64,000 nucleotides of DNA from Rhizobium leguminosarum bv. trifolii WSM2297 (GCF_000271845.1 NZ_JH719395.1:274911-338910), one strand, 5' to 3'. Positions 9,279-19,767 are shown, numbered from the stretch's first letter. Numbers and translations: made by a program. Notes: generated from the letters alone by a model not told the origin.

Positions 9279-10448
9279 ATGTGGCTCAGCAATTTCACCC
9301 TCGTTCTCCCAGACGAGGTGGTGAGTGAAGGTTCCGTGCGTGTCGAGGATGGCGCCATCGCCGAGGTCCGGCCTGAATTGGTTGCGGGTGCTGCCATCGA
9401 CGGCGGCGGCCGGCTGCTGATGCCCGGTTTCGTCGATCTCCACGGCGACATGATCGAGCGCGAGATCGCGCCGCGGCCGAATGCGACGATGCCGATCGAT
9501 TTCGGCATCCACGAACTCGACAAGAAGCTTGCCGCAGCCGGCGTCACCACGGCCTTCGCCGCCGTCTCCTTCGCCACCGAAAGCGTCTACGGCCACGTCC
9601 GCTCGCTGGAGACGACCTCGGCGGTGATCGAGGGCATCAACCGCCTGCGCGACGATCTGCTGATCGACCACCGCGTGCACGCCCGCTACGAAATCACCAA
9701 TGTCGGCGCCGCTCCTGCGCTCGAACGCCTGCTGAATGCCGACCAGATCGATATGGTCTCGCTCACCGACCACACACCCGGCCAGGGCCAGTACAACAAC
9801 CTGCAAAGCTACATCCTCAGCATTTCCGAGCGCCGCGCCATCTCCGAGGAAATGGCCGCCGAGATTGTCGCCAAGCGCATCGCCATGCGCAGCAATCCCG
9901 AGATCGAGGCCAAGCTGAGAGAGATCGTCGCGCTGTCGCTGAAGCACAAGCTGTCGCTGGCCTCGCATGACGATGACAGCGTCGAGAAAGTCGCCGAGAT
10001 GCACGACCTCGGCGTCACCATCAGCGAGTTTCCGGTCACCGCGCCTGCGGCGGAAGAGGCGCGCCGCCGCGGCCTCTGGACGCTGATGGGCGCGCCGAAC
10101 GCCCTGCGCGGCCAGTCGATGTCTGGCAATCTCAGCGCCCTGGACGCCGCAAGAGCCGGCCTACTCAGCATCATCGCCGCCGACTATCACCCCGCCGCCT
10201 TCGTGCCCGGCATCTTCAAGCTCGCCGACATGGTCGAGGGCGGCCTCCCGGCAGCCGTCGCCATGGCGACCGGCAACGCCGCCCGCTCTGCCGGCCTCCT
10301 GGATCGCGGCGAAATCGCCATCGGCCAGCGCGCCGATCTGGTGGTGGTCGAGCCGGGCGATATCAATCGCATCCGCGCGACATTCCGCGCCGGCCGCTTT
10401 GTTTACAGCGACGGGACGCTGCATCCATTGCGGGCACTGGCGGCTTAG
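9279..10448 (+). CDS. phnM: PhnM-family alpha-D-ribose 1-methylphosphonate 5-triphosphate diphosphatase-like amidohydrolase
   Basis: This 389-residue amidohydrolase is colinear with PhnM of the C-P lyase pathway. Visible motifs are PGFVDLHGDMIE (H55, D57), SLTDHTPGQGQ, LASHDDD, EFPVTAPAAEEAR, LMGAPNALRG and ADYHPAA. PhnM releases pyrophosphate from ribose 1-methylphosphonate 5-triphosphate. No other phn gene is in the window, so this is a stand-alone copy that may be a paralogue with a different substrate. The ATG at 9279 follows CAGGAGAAAG; a longer reading from 9156 is not family-like. It is 148 bases after the Nudix gene and could be co-transcribed. Confidence 0.85.
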   Translation: MWLSNFTLVLPDEVVSEGSVRVEDGAIAEVRPELVAGAAIDGGGRLLMPGFVDLHGDMIEREIAPRPNATMPIDFGIHELDKKLAAAGVTTAFAAVSFATESVYGHVRSLETTSAVIEGINRLRDDLLIDHRVHARYEITNVGAAPALERLLNADQIDMVSLTDHTPGQGQYNNLQSYILSISERRAISEEMAAEIVAKRIAMRSNPEIEAKLREIVALSLKHKLSLASHDDDSVEKVAEMHDLGVTISEFPVTAPAAEEARRRGLWTLMGAPNALRGQSMSGNLSALDAARAGLLSIIAADYHPAAFVPGIFKLADMVEGGLPAAVAMATGNAARSAGLLDRGEIAIGQRADLVVVEPGDINRIRATFRAGRFVYSDGTLHPLRALAA

Positions 10449-10655
10449 CTCCGATAAAATCGATCAATCGTGTTCGTGTGCAGGCATAGCCAAAAGGAAA
10501 TCGCTTTGGCTGCTAATTGCAACGAGATCATATCTCGCCACCAATAAAACTTTAGCTTACTCTCTGGCGGTTATTTCAACTTTGACGCGGTATATTAGGT
10601 CAAAGGGAAAAATCATGAGCTGGAAGATTTTCGCTATATGCAGCGCAATTTCTTA
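10449..10655. other. AT-rich intergenic stretch before the HlyD remnant
   Basis: The base composition is lower in GC than in the flanking genes. Short reading frames, including one starting ATG at 10615, encode nothing recognisable. The stretch merges into a decayed secretion-adaptor fragment and may mark an old recombination junction. Confidence 0.4.
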
Positions 10656-10955
10656 CATCTGGGGCGCCAGAGGGTGCATCTGCGGTTCTGTGCCTTCAGT
10701 CAGCGAAGCACGCCGGAGCTGAGTAGGGTGGTTAGCAGTGTTGAAGCAGACCTGCCGAGCGATCAGCGGCCGGGCCTCAGCTCCTACGTCGTCCGTACCG
10801 AGGTTTCGGACGGCGAATGGCAGAGGCTTGGCCAGGTCACGCCCGTCCCCGGCATGCCGGTCGAGGTCTTCCCACAGACCGGCGAGCCAACATCGCTGGC
10901 ATTTTTCACGAAACCTTTCACGGATCAGGGCGCGCGAGCCTTCAAGGAAGAATAA
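10656..10955 (+). pseudogene. 3' remnant of a HlyD/PrsE-type type I secretion membrane fusion protein
   Basis: About 100 codons match only the C-terminal end of HlyD-family adaptors: VHLRFCAFSQRSTPEL, then SVEADLPSDQRPGLSSY, VTPVPGMPVEVFPQTGE and FFTKPFTDQGARAFKEE. A full protein would be about 430 residues with an N-terminal membrane anchor and coiled coil, which are absent. The frame is open to the normal stop at 10953-10955. No cognate ABC transporter or secreted substrate is beside it. I interpret it as debris of a deleted prsDE-like locus. Confidence 0.75.
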
Positions 10956-10959
10956 AAAG

Positions 10960-12126
10960 ATGCAGCGCCTTGATCACCGACCGGGGGAAGAAACGCTTCT
11001 GACCACTGCCGACGCACTTGGACGTTCAGCGTTCCCTGTGCCTGCGTATACTGGTCCGACCGACGCCCAGGACCTCGGTCGCGGCACAGATCTAACGAAA
11101 GACCGCTTTATCTTTCTAGACCGGCTTCGAGGAATTGCGGCGCTATCGGTGGCTCTGTTACATGCCAGCCAGGTTTTTGGCTTCAATCTCAATTCTCACG
11201 CCTATCTGGCCGTGGACTTCTTCTTTTGCCTGAGCGGCTTCGTGCTCGCAAATGCGTACGATCAGAAACTGAGATCGGGCATTCTGCGGAGCCCTGTGTT
11301 CCTCCTGAAACGCATGGTGCGGCTTTATCCCATGATCGTGGTCGGTGTTGGCTTGGGCGTTCTCGCGTTGCAGGTCGCTTACGGGCCAGGGGTTCCTCTC
11401 GCGGATGTTTCAATTCTTGCCGTCGGCGCGTTACTCTTGTTGCCGGTGGGGTTTCTGGTGGGGCAAGAGGCGTTCGCGATCAACAATCCGCTTTGGTCCA
11501 TCTTTTTCGAAATAGTGGCTGGCGTAATTTATGGATCGGTTGCTCGCCGAAGAATTCGTTTTTGGCACGAGATAGCCGCTCTCGCGTCGCTGGCAGCGGC
11601 GCTTTTCGCAGTTGTCTCGATCGAAGGCACTATCGGGCCAGTTGGATTTGGGAACTTGCGAGCGTTTTTTGAAGGATTCATCAGGACTGGCTTTTCGTTC
11701 CTTGCCGGTATCCTGATCTTCCGCTGGCAAATCATTCACCGTATCCCGGCGGTACGACCTCAAATCCCGCTTTTCGTCCTGATGGCTGTTCTATTTTTCC
11801 CGTTTGCCGTCCCAAGAGACATCTACGACTTCTTCTGCATAGCGGTCATTATCCCGATCGTGGTCGCGCTCGCGGCTGCAGTTGCGCAGACTGAGGAGAA
11901 GTCACTCGCTGCCTACCTTGGGCAGTTGTCTTATCCCCTTTACATCGTTCATTTGCCCGTTATTCAGCTTGGATCTTATTTCCAAAGCGCCACAAACAGC
12001 TTTATTCCATTGCCGATCGCCGTGATCTGCACGCTCTTGGCTGCTGTTGCTGGGGCTCATTTTCTCTACACCCAGTTCGATAGACCCATTCGCGCTTATC
12101 TAAGTCGCAGGTTTTCCCTGAACTAA
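10960..12126 (+). CDS. Acyltransferase family 3 membrane protein
   Basis: This 388-residue polytopic membrane protein has the family-3 acyltransferase opening FLDRLRGIAALSVALLHA and about ten hydrophobic helices. Family members O-acetylate or O-succinylate exopolysaccharide, LPS or Nod factors. Other family-like segments are YLAVDFFFCLSGFVLANAY and the C-terminal LSYPLYIVHLP. The ATG at 10960 follows AAGGAAG inside the remnant's last codons; the frame is open further upstream, but that part overlaps the remnant and has no family similarity. It lies beside the HlyD remnant in a stretch with less GC-rich codons than its neighbours, suggesting an accessory surface-modification locus. It ends one base before purN. 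Confidence 0.85.
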   Translation: MQRLDHRPGEETLLTTADALGRSAFPVPAYTGPTDAQDLGRGTDLTKDRFIFLDRLRGIAALSVALLHASQVFGFNLNSHAYLAVDFFFCLSGFVLANAYDQKLRSGILRSPVFLLKRMVRLYPMIVVGVGLGVLALQVAYGPGVPLADVSILAVGALLLLPVGFLVGQEAFAINNPLWSIFFEIVAGVIYGSVARRRIRFWHEIAALASLAAALFAVVSIEGTIGPVGFGNLRAFFEGFIRTGFSFLAGILIFRWQIIHRIPAVRPQIPLFVLMAVLFFPFAVPRDIYDFFCIAVIIPIVVALAAAVAQTEEKSLAAYLGQLSYPLYIVHLPVIQLGSYFQSATNSFIPLPIAVICTLLAAVAGAHFLYTQFDRPIRAYLSRRFSLN

Positions 12127-12127
12127 C

Positions 12128-12799
12128 TTAGGCGCGGTCGCAGATCAGCGAGATGAGCTGGGCCTTGGGTGCGCCAGTTGAAGCCTCGGCGCCGACGGCC
12201 TTGCCGCCTTCCATGCTCACGCGGCCTTCGGCAAAGAGCCGCAGGGCCTGCGGATAGATCTGGTGCTCGATGGTCAGCACCCGCGCCGCCAGGCTTTCGG
12301 CCGTGTCGCCGGAGAGAATCGGCACCGCCGCCTGGCCGATGGTCGGTCCCTCATCCATGGCTTCGGTGACGAAATGCACGGTGCAGCCGGCGATGCGCAT
12401 GCCGGCGTCGATGGCGCGCTGATGGGTATGCAGGCCCGGAAACAGCGGCAGCAGGGAAGGGTGGATGTTGAGCATACGGCCTTCATAACGCTGGATGAAG
12501 GTCGCCGTCAGCAGCCGCATGTAGCCTGCCAGGCAGAGGATGTCGGGGGAAAGCGTGTCGAGTGCGGCAAAGATCGCCGCCTCATGCGCATCCTTGCTGT
12601 CATATTCTTTACGAGGGAAGGCGAAGGTGGCGATACCCTCGGCGGCCGCCTTGGCAAGCCCGCCGGCATCCGGCTTGTCGGAAATCACGCCGACGATTTC
12701 GGCCGGGTAATCGGCGGCCTTCGCCGCGGCGATCAGCGCCATCATGTTGGAGCCGCTGCCTGATATGAAGACGACGACGCGTTTGCGCGGCGTGCTCAT
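12128..12799 (-). CDS. purN: Phosphoribosylglycinamide formyltransferase
   Basis: PurN (223 residues) transfers a formyl group from 10-formyl-THF to GAR in de novo purine synthesis. It has the N-terminal [15 protein letters not shown] phosphate-binding loop and the catalytic [12 protein letters not shown] motif with its Asn and His. It is translationally coupled to purM (4-base overlap), the normal alphaproteobacterial arrangement. Confidence 0.97.
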   Translation of the reverse strand: MSTPRKRVVVFISGSGSNMMALIAAAKAADYPAEIVGVISDKPDAGGLAKAAAEGIATFAFPRKEYDSKDAHEAAIFAALDTLSPDILCLAGYMRLLTATFIQRYEGRMLNIHPSLLPLFPGLHTHQRAIDAGMRIAGCTVHFVTEAMDEGPTIGQAAVPILSGDTAESLAARVLTIEHQIYPQALRLFAEGRVSMEGGKAVGAEASTGAPKAQLISLICDRA

Positions 12800-13869
12800 A
12801 GGGCAAGCGTGCCCTTGTAAACCGTGCCGGCAGCACCCTCGTCGCGGGCGATCATCCGGCCGAGCGTGATGACGGTCTCGCCCTCGGCTTCGAGGGCCGC
12901 GGAAACCGCCGCGACATTCTCAGAGTCGACGACGGTGATCATGCCGACGCCGCAGTTGAAGGTGCGCAGCATTTCCTTGGCTTCGACGCCGCCCATCTTG
13001 GCGAGCCACGAAAACACCTTGGGAACCTTGACGGCGGTCAGATCGATCTCGGCTGCCAGATGCTTCGGCAGCACGCGCGGAATATTTTCCGGGAAGCCGC
13101 CGCCGGTGATATGGGCCAGCGCCTTGATAGCTCCGGTCTCGCGGATCGCCTTCAGAAGCGGCTTCACGTAGATGCGGGTCGGCGTTAGCAGCGCTTCGCC
13201 GAGCTTCTTGCCTTCGGCGAACGGGGCCGGCGCATCCCAGCCGAGGCCGGAGAGCTCGACGATCTTGCGCACCAGCGAGAAGCCATTGGAGTGGACGCCG
13301 GAGGAAGCAAGGCCGAGGATCACGTCGCCCTCGGCAATATCGCCGGAGGGCAGCAGCTTGCCGCGTTCGGCAGCGCCGACGGCAAAACCGGCGAGATCGT
13401 AATCGCCGGAGGAATACATGCCGGGCATTTCGGCCGTCTCGCCGCCGATCAGCGCACAGCCGGCCTCCCGGCAGCCGGCGGCGATGCCGCCGACGATCGC
13501 TGCACCCTGGTCGGGGTCGAGCTTGCCGGTGGCGAAATAATCGAGGAAGAACAGCGGCTCGGCGCCCTGCACCACGAGATCGTTGACGCACATGGCGACG
13601 AGGTCGATACCGACGGTGTCGTGATAATCGGCATCGATGGCGATCTTCAGCTTGGTGCCGACGCCGTCATTGGCGGCGACCAGAACCGGATCGGTAAAGC
13701 CTGCGGCCTTGAGATCGAAGAGCCCGCCGAAGCCGCCGATTTCGCCGTCGGCGCCCGGGCGGCGGGTCGAGCGGACCGCCGGTTTGATCTTCTCGACGAG
13801 GAGGTTGCCGGCATCGATGTCGACGCCCGCGTCGCTGTAGGTCAGGCCGTTTTTCCCAGACTGGCTCAT
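12796..13869 (-). CDS. purM: Phosphoribosylformylglycinamidine cyclo-ligase (AIR synthetase)
   Basis: PurM (357 residues) closes FGAM to AIR using ATP in the purine pathway. It has the N-terminal [14 protein letters not shown] segment, [10 protein letters not shown], the glycine-rich [12 protein letters not shown] and the [13 protein letters not shown] motif. It is the first gene of the purMN operon. Its upstream region (13870-14114) is shared with the divergent permease gene. No purine riboswitch is recognisable there. Confidence 0.97.
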   Translation of the reverse strand: MSQSGKNGLTYSDAGVDIDAGNLLVEKIKPAVRSTRRPGADGEIGGFGGLFDLKAAGFTDPVLVAANDGVGTKLKIAIDADYHDTVGIDLVAMCVNDLVVQGAEPLFFLDYFATGKLDPDQGAAIVGGIAAGCREAGCALIGGETAEMPGMYSSGDYDLAGFAVGAAERGKLLPSGDIAEGDVILGLASSGVHSNGFSLVRKIVELSGLGWDAPAPFAEGKKLGEALLTPTRIYVKPLLKAIRETGAIKALAHITGGGFPENIPRVLPKHLAAEIDLTAVKVPKVFSWLAKMGGVEAKEMLRTFNCGVGMITVVDSENVAAVSAALEAEGETVITLGRMIARDEGAAGTVYKGTLAL

Positions 13870-14114
13870 GCTGGTCTCCGATGGCTATTTCAGGCGGCAG
13901 ACACGCCGCGTCATCTGCCGGTCGCAATTGCATGACAGGGGCGTTTATGCAAGCGCCGCATGGCAAAAGCCCCCAATTTCCCGCGTCTTCCCCGAGCCTT
14001 TCCGGGATTTGGCGCGACAGGGTTGACCATCTTCGCGCCTGCATCCTATGTGCTGAATGGCCGCGTCGGTTCGGACGCGGCGTTTGGCGGCGGAAAGCGA
14101 TCAGCGGGGAAGCG

Positions 14115-15239
14115 ATGCCACAGCAAGTCAGCGGCAACAGTCTCAAGCGTCAGATTTTCTTCTGGCTGATCGTGCTCGTCTTCTTCATCGCCTTTCTCTA
14201 TGTCTTCAGCTCGATCCTGCTGCCCTTCATCGCCGGCATGGCGATCGCCTATTTCCTCGATCCTGTGGCCGATCGGCTGGAACGCCTGGGTCTGAGCCGC
14301 ATGATGGCGACGGTCGGCATCCTCATCGCCTTCGTCATCGTCTTTGCGCTGGCGCTGATGATCCTCATTCCCGTGCTGATCAGCCAGTTCAACGATTTCG
14401 CCGAGCGCCTGCCGGGTTATATCAGCCAGCTGCAGCAGTTCATCGACAATTCGAAAAACTCGCTGCTGCCGGACTGGGTCAGGAGCCAGGCCGGCACGAT
14501 CAAGGATAATTTCTCCGGCATCCTCTCCGAAGGCATGGGCTTCCTCACCGGGCTCTTCGCGCAGATCTGGAATTCCGGCAAGGCGATCGTCGACGTCATA
14601 TCGCTGCTTGTCGTCACCCCGGTCGTCGCCTTCTACATCCTGCTCGATTGGGATCGCATGGTCGCCAAGGTCGACCAGTGGATCCCGCGCGATTATATCA
14701 GCGACGTCCGCCAGATCGCCAGCGAGATCGATCAGGCGATCGCCGGCTTCATCCGCGGCCAGGGCTCGCTCTGCCTCATCCTCGGCATTTATTATGCCGC
14801 CGGCCTGTCTCTCGTCGGTCTGAATTTCGGCCTGCTGATCGGCCTCTTTGCCGGCATGATCAGTTTCATTCCCTATGTCGGCTCGCTGGTAGGCCTTGTT
14901 CTCGCCCTCGGCGTGGCGATCGTCCAGTTCTGGCCGAATTATGCGTGGATCGGCCTGGTGCTCGCCGTTTTCTTCAGCGGCCAGTTCCTGGAAGGCAACA
15001 TCCTGCAGCCGAAGCTCGTCGGCTCCAGCGTCGGGCTGCATCCGGTCTGGCTGATGTTTGCGCTTTTTGCCTTCGGCGCCCTCTTCGGTTTCGTCGGTCT
15101 TCTGGTCGCCGTGCCGGCGGCGGCTGCCGTCGGCGTGCTTGTTCGTTTCGCGCTTTCGCGTTACCTTCAGAGCGATCTTTATTTTGGCGGGTCATCAGGC
15201 GGCCGCGCCCGGAAGACGAAATCAGTTCCCAATGAATGA
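14115..15239 (+). CDS. AI-2E family transporter (PerM/YdiK-like permease)
   Basis: This 374-residue integral membrane protein has the AI-2E exporter-family architecture: two N-terminal helices, a helical soluble segment (about residues 70-150), then six helices with the conserved QGSLCLILGIYYA, SFIPYVGSLVG and LQPKLVGSSVGLHP segments. Substrates in this family vary and no AI-2 link is implied. The ATG at 14115 was chosen because upstream codons back to 13881 are not hydrophobic or conserved in pattern. Its last codons overlap the hdaA start by 8 bases. Confidence 0.88.
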   Translation: MPQQVSGNSLKRQIFFWLIVLVFFIAFLYVFSSILLPFIAGMAIAYFLDPVADRLERLGLSRMMATVGILIAFVIVFALALMILIPVLISQFNDFAERLPGYISQLQQFIDNSKNSLLPDWVRSQAGTIKDNFSGILSEGMGFLTGLFAQIWNSGKAIVDVISLLVVTPVVAFYILLDWDRMVAKVDQWIPRDYISDVRQIASEIDQAIAGFIRGQGSLCLILGIYYAAGLSLVGLNFGLLIGLFAGMISFIPYVGSLVGLVLALGVAIVQFWPNYAWIGLVLAVFFSGQFLEGNILQPKLVGSSVGLHPVWLMFALFAFGALFGFVGLLVAVPAAAAVGVLVRFALSRYLQSDLYFGGSSGGRARKTKSVPNE

Positions 15240-15945
15240 CGTGAAGAACGCTGATCCGAAGCGCAAGGCCGGAGAGCAGCTGCCGCTGGTCTTTTCGCAC
15301 GATGCCGCAAGCGGACGTGACGATCTCCTGATTTCGGAGCGTCTCGCTGCTGCCGTGTCGATCGTCGATGCCTGGCCCGCCTGGCCGTCGCCGGTTGTTG
15401 TGCTCGCCGGGCCGGTCGGTTCGGGAAAATCGCATCTCGCCCGCATCTGGCGGGAGTTGAGCGGCGCCGTCGACATCCATCCCGAACTTGGCTCGGACGC
15501 TGCTATTGTCGCCGCCGCCGGCCCGGTTTTATTCGAGGATGCCGACCGCCGCGGTTTCGACGACAATGCGCTCTTCCACGTCATCAACAGCGTGCGTGAA
15601 AACGGCACCAACCTGTTGATCACAAGCCGTCTCTGGCCGATCTCCTGGCCGGTTTTGCTGCCGGATCTGCGCTCGCGCCTGAAAGCGGCAACCGTCGTCG
15701 AGATCGGCGAACCGGACGAGGCGCTGTTGTCGCAGGTGATCGTCAAGCTGTTTGCCGACCGGCAGCTTTATATAGATGACAAACTCGTGCTCTATATCGT
15801 CAACCGGATGGAGCGGTCGCTGAACGCGGCCCAGACGATCGTCGAAAGGCTTGACCGGCTGGCCCTGTCGCGTGGCGCGAAAATCACCCGGGCTCTGGCT
15901 GCTGAAGTATTGAATGAATTGGGAAATTCGGAGCCGGCCGATTGA
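15232..15945 (+). CDS. hdaA: HdaA-like DnaA-related regulatory inactivator
   Basis: This 237-residue protein looks like a short DnaA AAA+ domain without the DNA-binding domain IV. It has a Walker A (GPVGSGKSH), an LFEDADR Walker B-like motif and a LLITSR sensor 1 region. HdaA/Hda with the DNA clamp stimulates DnaA-ATP hydrolysis to prevent re-initiation; QLPLVFSH near the N-terminus resembles the clamp-binding motif. It overlaps the permease gene and precedes ppk by 62 bases, an order I recall in other Rhizobiales. Confidence 0.88.
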   Translation: MNDVKNADPKRKAGEQLPLVFSHDAASGRDDLLISERLAAAVSIVDAWPAWPSPVVVLAGPVGSGKSHLARIWRELSGAVDIHPELGSDAAIVAAAGPVLFEDADRRGFDDNALFHVINSVRENGTNLLITSRLWPISWPVLLPDLRSRLKAATVVEIGEPDEALLSQVIVKLFADRQLYIDDKLVLYIVNRMERSLNAAQTIVERLDRLALSRGAKITRALAAEVLNELGNSEPAD

Positions 15946-16007
15946 CTGTCACAGTTCCGTCGTGAAACTGATATAATTGCCTTCGGCGATTGAGAACGGG
16001 GTAGACC

Positions 16008-18212
16008 ATGGATAGCGCAGTCGCAGAACATCAGGAACTCACTCCGGAAACCAACGACAATACCCCCCCGCTGGAAGAGCTGCTCAAGAGCCCCGAGCGC
16101 TTCATCAACCGCGAATTCTCCTGGCTGCAGTTCAACCGCCGTGTCCTGGAAGAAACCTTGAATACCGAGCATCCGCTGCTCGAGCGTGTCCGCTTCCTCT
16201 CGATCTCTGCCGCCAACCTCGATGAATTCTTCATGGTGCGTGTCGCCGGCCTCGAGGGCCAGGTGCGCCAGAACATCGCCATCCGCAGCCCCGACGGCAA
16301 GACGCCGGCCGAGCAGCTCGATTCGATCCTGCAGGAGATCGACCATCTGCAGATGGAGCAGCAGGCTTCGCTCGCCGTGCTGCAGCAATATCTTGCCAAG
16401 GAGGACATCCTGATCGTGCGTCCCGGCGCCTTGAGCGATGCTGACCGCCAGTGGCTGGCCGCCGAATTCGAGCAGGCAATCTTTCCGGTCTTGACGCCGC
16501 TGTCGATCGATCCGGCCCATCCGTTCCCCTTCATTCCGAATCTCGGCTTCTCGATCGGCCTGCAGCTCGTCAGCAAGAACGGCCGCGAGCCGATGACGGC
16601 GCTGCTGCGCCTGCCGGTGGCGCTCGATCGCTTCGTTCGTCTGCCGGACGATGGAAACACCATCCGCTACATCACCCTCGAAGATGTCGCCAACGTCTTC
16701 ATCCACCGGCTCTACCCCGGTTACGAGGTGCAGGGCTCCGGTACGTTCCGCGTCATCCGCGACAGCGATATCGAAGTCGAGGAAGAGGCCGAGGATCTCG
16801 TCCGCTTCTTCGAAACGGCGCTGAAGCGCCGCCGCCGCGGCAAGGTTATCCGCATCGAGACCGATTCGGAAATGCCGGCGTCGCTGCGTCAGTTCGTCGT
16901 CCAGGCGCTGAATATCCCCGACAATCGCGTCGCCGTTCTGCCGGGCCTTCTGGCGTTGAACACCCTGTCGGAGATCACCAAGGCGCCGCGCGACGATCTG
17001 AGGTTTCTTCCCTACAATGCGCGATTTCCCGAGCGCGTCCGCGAACATGCCGGCGACTGCTTCGCCGCCATCCGCGAAAAGGACATGGTCGTCCATCACC
17101 CTTACGAATCCTTCGACGTGGTGGTCCAGTTTCTGCTCCAGGCTGCGCGCGATCCTGACGTCCTGGCGATAAAGCAGACGCTTTACCGCACCTCCAACGA
17201 CAGCCCGATCGTCCGCGCGCTGATCGACGCCGCCGAAGCCGGCAAGTCGGTGACGGCGCTGGTCGAGCTCAAGGCCCGCTTCGACGAAGAGGCGAACATC
17301 CGCTGGGCGCGCGATCTCGAGCGCGCCGGCGTGCAGGTCGTCTTCGGCTTTATCGAGCTCAAGACCCACGCCAAGATGTCGATGGTCGTGCGCCGCGAAG
17401 AAGGCAAGCTCCGGACCTATTGCCACTTGGGAACCGGCAACTACCACCCGATCACCGCGAAGATCTACACAGACCTGTCCTATTTCACCTGCAATCCGGT
17501 CATCGCCCACGACATGGCGAACATCTTCAACTTCATCACCGGCTACGGCGAACCGGAACAGGGCATGCAGCTTGCCATCTCGCCCTATACGATGCGCCCG
17601 CGCATCCTGCGCCACATCGAGGAAGAGATTCAGCACGCCAAGAACGGCGCGCCGGCGGCGATCTGGATGAAGATGAATTCGCTTGTCGATCCCGACATCA
17701 TCGATGCGCTCTATCGCGCCAGCCATGCCGGCGTCGAGATCGATCTCGTCGTGCGCGGCATCTGCTGCCTGCGTCCGCAGGTGCCGGGCCTCTCGGAGAA
17801 GATCCGCGTCAAGTCGATCGTCGGCCGCTTCCTCGAGCACAGCCGCATCTTCTGCTTCGGCAACGGCCACGGCCTGCCGTCCGACAAGGCGCTGGTTTAT
17901 ATCGGTTCGGCCGACATGATGCCGAGAAACCTCGACCGCCGCGTCGAAACCATGGTTCCGCTGACCAACCCGACCGTTCACGAGCAAGTTTTGTCCCAGA
18001 TTATGCTCGGCAACGTGATTGACAATCAGCAAAGCTACGAGATATTGCCCGACGGTACGTCGCGGCGCATGGAAGTGCGCAGAGGCGAGGAACCGTTCAA
18101 TGCGCAGCAGTATTTCATGACCAATCCGAGCCTGTCGGGCCGTGGTGAAGCTCTGAAGTCCAGTGCGCCGAAGCTGATCGCCGGCCTGCTCGAAGGCCGC
18201 AACAACAAGTAA
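16008..18212 (+). CDS. ppk: Polyphosphate kinase
   Basis: PPK1 (734 residues) polymerises the ATP gamma-phosphate into polyphosphate. The N-terminal domain ([18 protein letters not shown]) and head domain are followed by two phospholipase-D-like domains. The phosphorylated histidine is H454 in [10 protein letters not shown] and the second catalytic histidine is H611 in EHSRIFCF. It is 12 bases upstream of ppx, so synthesis and breakdown of the polymer are encoded together. The start is preceded by GAACGGGGTAGACC, a moderate ribosome-binding site. Confidence 0.97.
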   Translation: MDSAVAEHQELTPETNDNTPPLEELLKSPERFINREFSWLQFNRRVLEETLNTEHPLLERVRFLSISAANLDEFFMVRVAGLEGQVRQNIAIRSPDGKTPAEQLDSILQEIDHLQMEQQASLAVLQQYLAKEDILIVRPGALSDADRQWLAAEFEQAIFPVLTPLSIDPAHPFPFIPNLGFSIGLQLVSKNGREPMTALLRLPVALDRFVRLPDDGNTIRYITLEDVANVFIHRLYPGYEVQGSGTFRVIRDSDIEVEEEAEDLVRFFETALKRRRRGKVIRIETDSEMPASLRQFVVQALNIPDNRVAVLPGLLALNTLSEITKAPRDDLRFLPYNARFPERVREHAGDCFAAIREKDMVVHHPYESFDVVVQFLLQAARDPDVLAIKQTLYRTSNDSPIVRALIDAAEAGKSVTALVELKARFDEEANIRWARDLERAGVQVVFGFIELKTHAKMSMVVRREEGKLRTYCHLGTGNYHPITAKIYTDLSYFTCNPVIAHDMANIFNFITGYGEPEQGMQLAISPYTMRPRILRHIEEEIQHAKNGAPAAIWMKMNSLVDPDIIDALYRASHAGVEIDLVVRGICCLRPQVPGLSEKIRVKSIVGRFLEHSRIFCFGNGHGLPSDKALVYIGSADMMPRNLDRRVETMVPLTNPTVHEQVLSQIMLGNVIDNQQSYEILPDGTSRRMEVRRGEEPFNAQQYFMTNPSLSGRGEALKSSAPKLIAGLLEGRNNK

Positions 18213-18224
18213 AACTGGACCTAA

Positions 18225-19745
18225 ATGGTTGAATCTGAAGCCCAGGGGCGCCTTCCGGGGATCGCCCCGGTCTCCGTCGTCGATATTGGATCGAATTCCA
18301 TTCGTCTTGTCGTCTACGAAGGCATGTCCCGTTCGCCAACCGTCCTCTTCAACGAAAAGGTTCTCTGCGGCCTCGGCAGGGGCATAGCCCTTACCGGCAA
18401 GATGGATGAAGACAGCGTCGGCCGGGCTTTGGCGTCGCTGCATCGTTTCAAGGCCCTGTCCGACCAGGCGCGCGCCGCCACCATGTATGTGCTGGCGACG
18501 GCCGCCGCCCGCGAGGCGAGCAACGGTCCCGATTTCATCCATCAGGCGGAAACCATCCTCGGCCGCAAGATCCGCGTGCTCTCGGGCGAGGAGGAGGCGA
18601 AATTCGCCTCGCTCGGCATCATCAGCGGCTTCTTCAATCCCGATGGTATTGCCGGCGATCTCGGCGGCGGCTCGCTGGAACTGATCGATATCAAGGGCAA
18701 AGAGGTCGGCAAGGGCATCACCCTGCCGCTCGGCGGCTTGCGCCTGTCGGAATATGCCGGCGGTTCGCTCTCCAAGGCCCGCACCTTTGCCCGCAAGCAG
18801 GTGAAGACGGCAAAGCTGCTGTCGAAAGGCGAGGGGCGCACCTTCTACGCCGTCGGTGGCACCTGGCGAAACATCGCCAAGCTGCACATGGAGATCACCC
18901 AATATCCGCTGCACATGATGCAGGGTTATGAGGTCTCGCTCGAAGCGATGATGCTGTTCCTCGAACAGGTGGTTACCGCCCGCGATTCCAAGGAGCCGGC
19001 GCTGCAGGCCGTGTCCAAGCATCGCCGTTCGCTGCTGCCCTTCGGCGCCGTCGCCATGAGGGAAGTTCTGAGCGCGATGAAGCCGTCGGTGATTTCCTTC
19101 TCGGCGCAGGGCGTGCGCGAGGGATATCTCTATTCGCTGCTGTCGGAGTCCGAACGCCGTCTCGATCCGCTGCTCGCCGCTGCCGGCGAGCTGGCGATCC
19201 TGCGTGCCCGTTCGCCGGAGCACGCCCGCGAGTTGGCGGAATGGACCGGCCGCATGATGCCGCTCTTCGGCATCCAGGAAACCGATGAGGAAAGCCGCTA
19301 TCGCCAGGCCGCCTGTCTGCTCGCCGATATCAGCTGGCGCGCTCATCCCGATTATCGCGGCCTGCAGGCGTTGAACGTCATCGCCCACTCTTCCTTCGTC
19401 GGCATCAGCCATCCCGGCCGCGCCTTCATCGCGCTGACCAATTATTACCGTTTCGAAGGCCTGCACGACGACGGCGCGACCGGCCCGCTGGCGCAGATCG
19501 CCACGCCCCAACTCATCGACCGCGCCAAGCTGCTCGGCGGCATGCTGCGCGTCGTCTACCTCTTCTCGGCCTCGATGCCCGGCATCGTCAAGAACCTGAC
19601 CTTCCGCAAATCGCCGAGCCCGGACCTCGACCTCGAATTCGTCGTCCCCCCCGAATACCGCGATTTCGCAGGCGAACGCCTGGACGGCCGCCTGCAGCAG
19701 CTGTCGAGGCTGACGAACAAAAGGCTGGCGTTTCGGTTCGAGTAG
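18225..19745 (+). CDS. ppx: Exopolyphosphatase
   Basis: This 506-residue member of the ASKHA Ppx/GppA family has VVDIGSNSIRLVVYEG (phosphate 1), ATAAAREASNG, the IAGDLGGGSLEL phosphate 2 motif and a C-terminal HD-like helical region. It releases phosphate from polyphosphate ends and may also act on pppGpp. It directly follows ppk. RIME-like palindromes begin about 20 bases after the stop. Confidence 0.95.
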   Translation: MVESEAQGRLPGIAPVSVVDIGSNSIRLVVYEGMSRSPTVLFNEKVLCGLGRGIALTGKMDEDSVGRALASLHRFKALSDQARAATMYVLATAAAREASNGPDFIHQAETILGRKIRVLSGEEEAKFASLGIISGFFNPDGIAGDLGGGSLELIDIKGKEVGKGITLPLGGLRLSEYAGGSLSKARTFARKQVKTAKLLSKGEGRTFYAVGGTWRNIAKLHMEITQYPLHMMQGYEVSLEAMMLFLEQVVTARDSKEPALQAVSKHRRSLLPFGAVAMREVLSAMKPSVISFSAQGVREGYLYSLLSESERRLDPLLAAAGELAILRARSPEHARELAEWTGRMMPLFGIQETDEESRYRQAACLLADISWRAHPDYRGLQALNVIAHSSFVGISHPGRAFIALTNYYRFEGLHDDGATGPLAQIATPQLIDRAKLLGGMLRVVYLFSASMPGIVKNLTFRKSPSPDLDLEFVVPPEYRDFAGERLDGRLQQLSRLTNKRLAFRFE

Positions 19746-19767
19746 GGCGATTTGCGGCGGTTGTGCC

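Noticed and set aside
10738..10959. Possible N-terminal extension of the acyltransferase
   Set aside because: The extension overlaps the HlyD remnant in another frame, has no family similarity, and a ribosome-binding site precedes the ATG at 10960.
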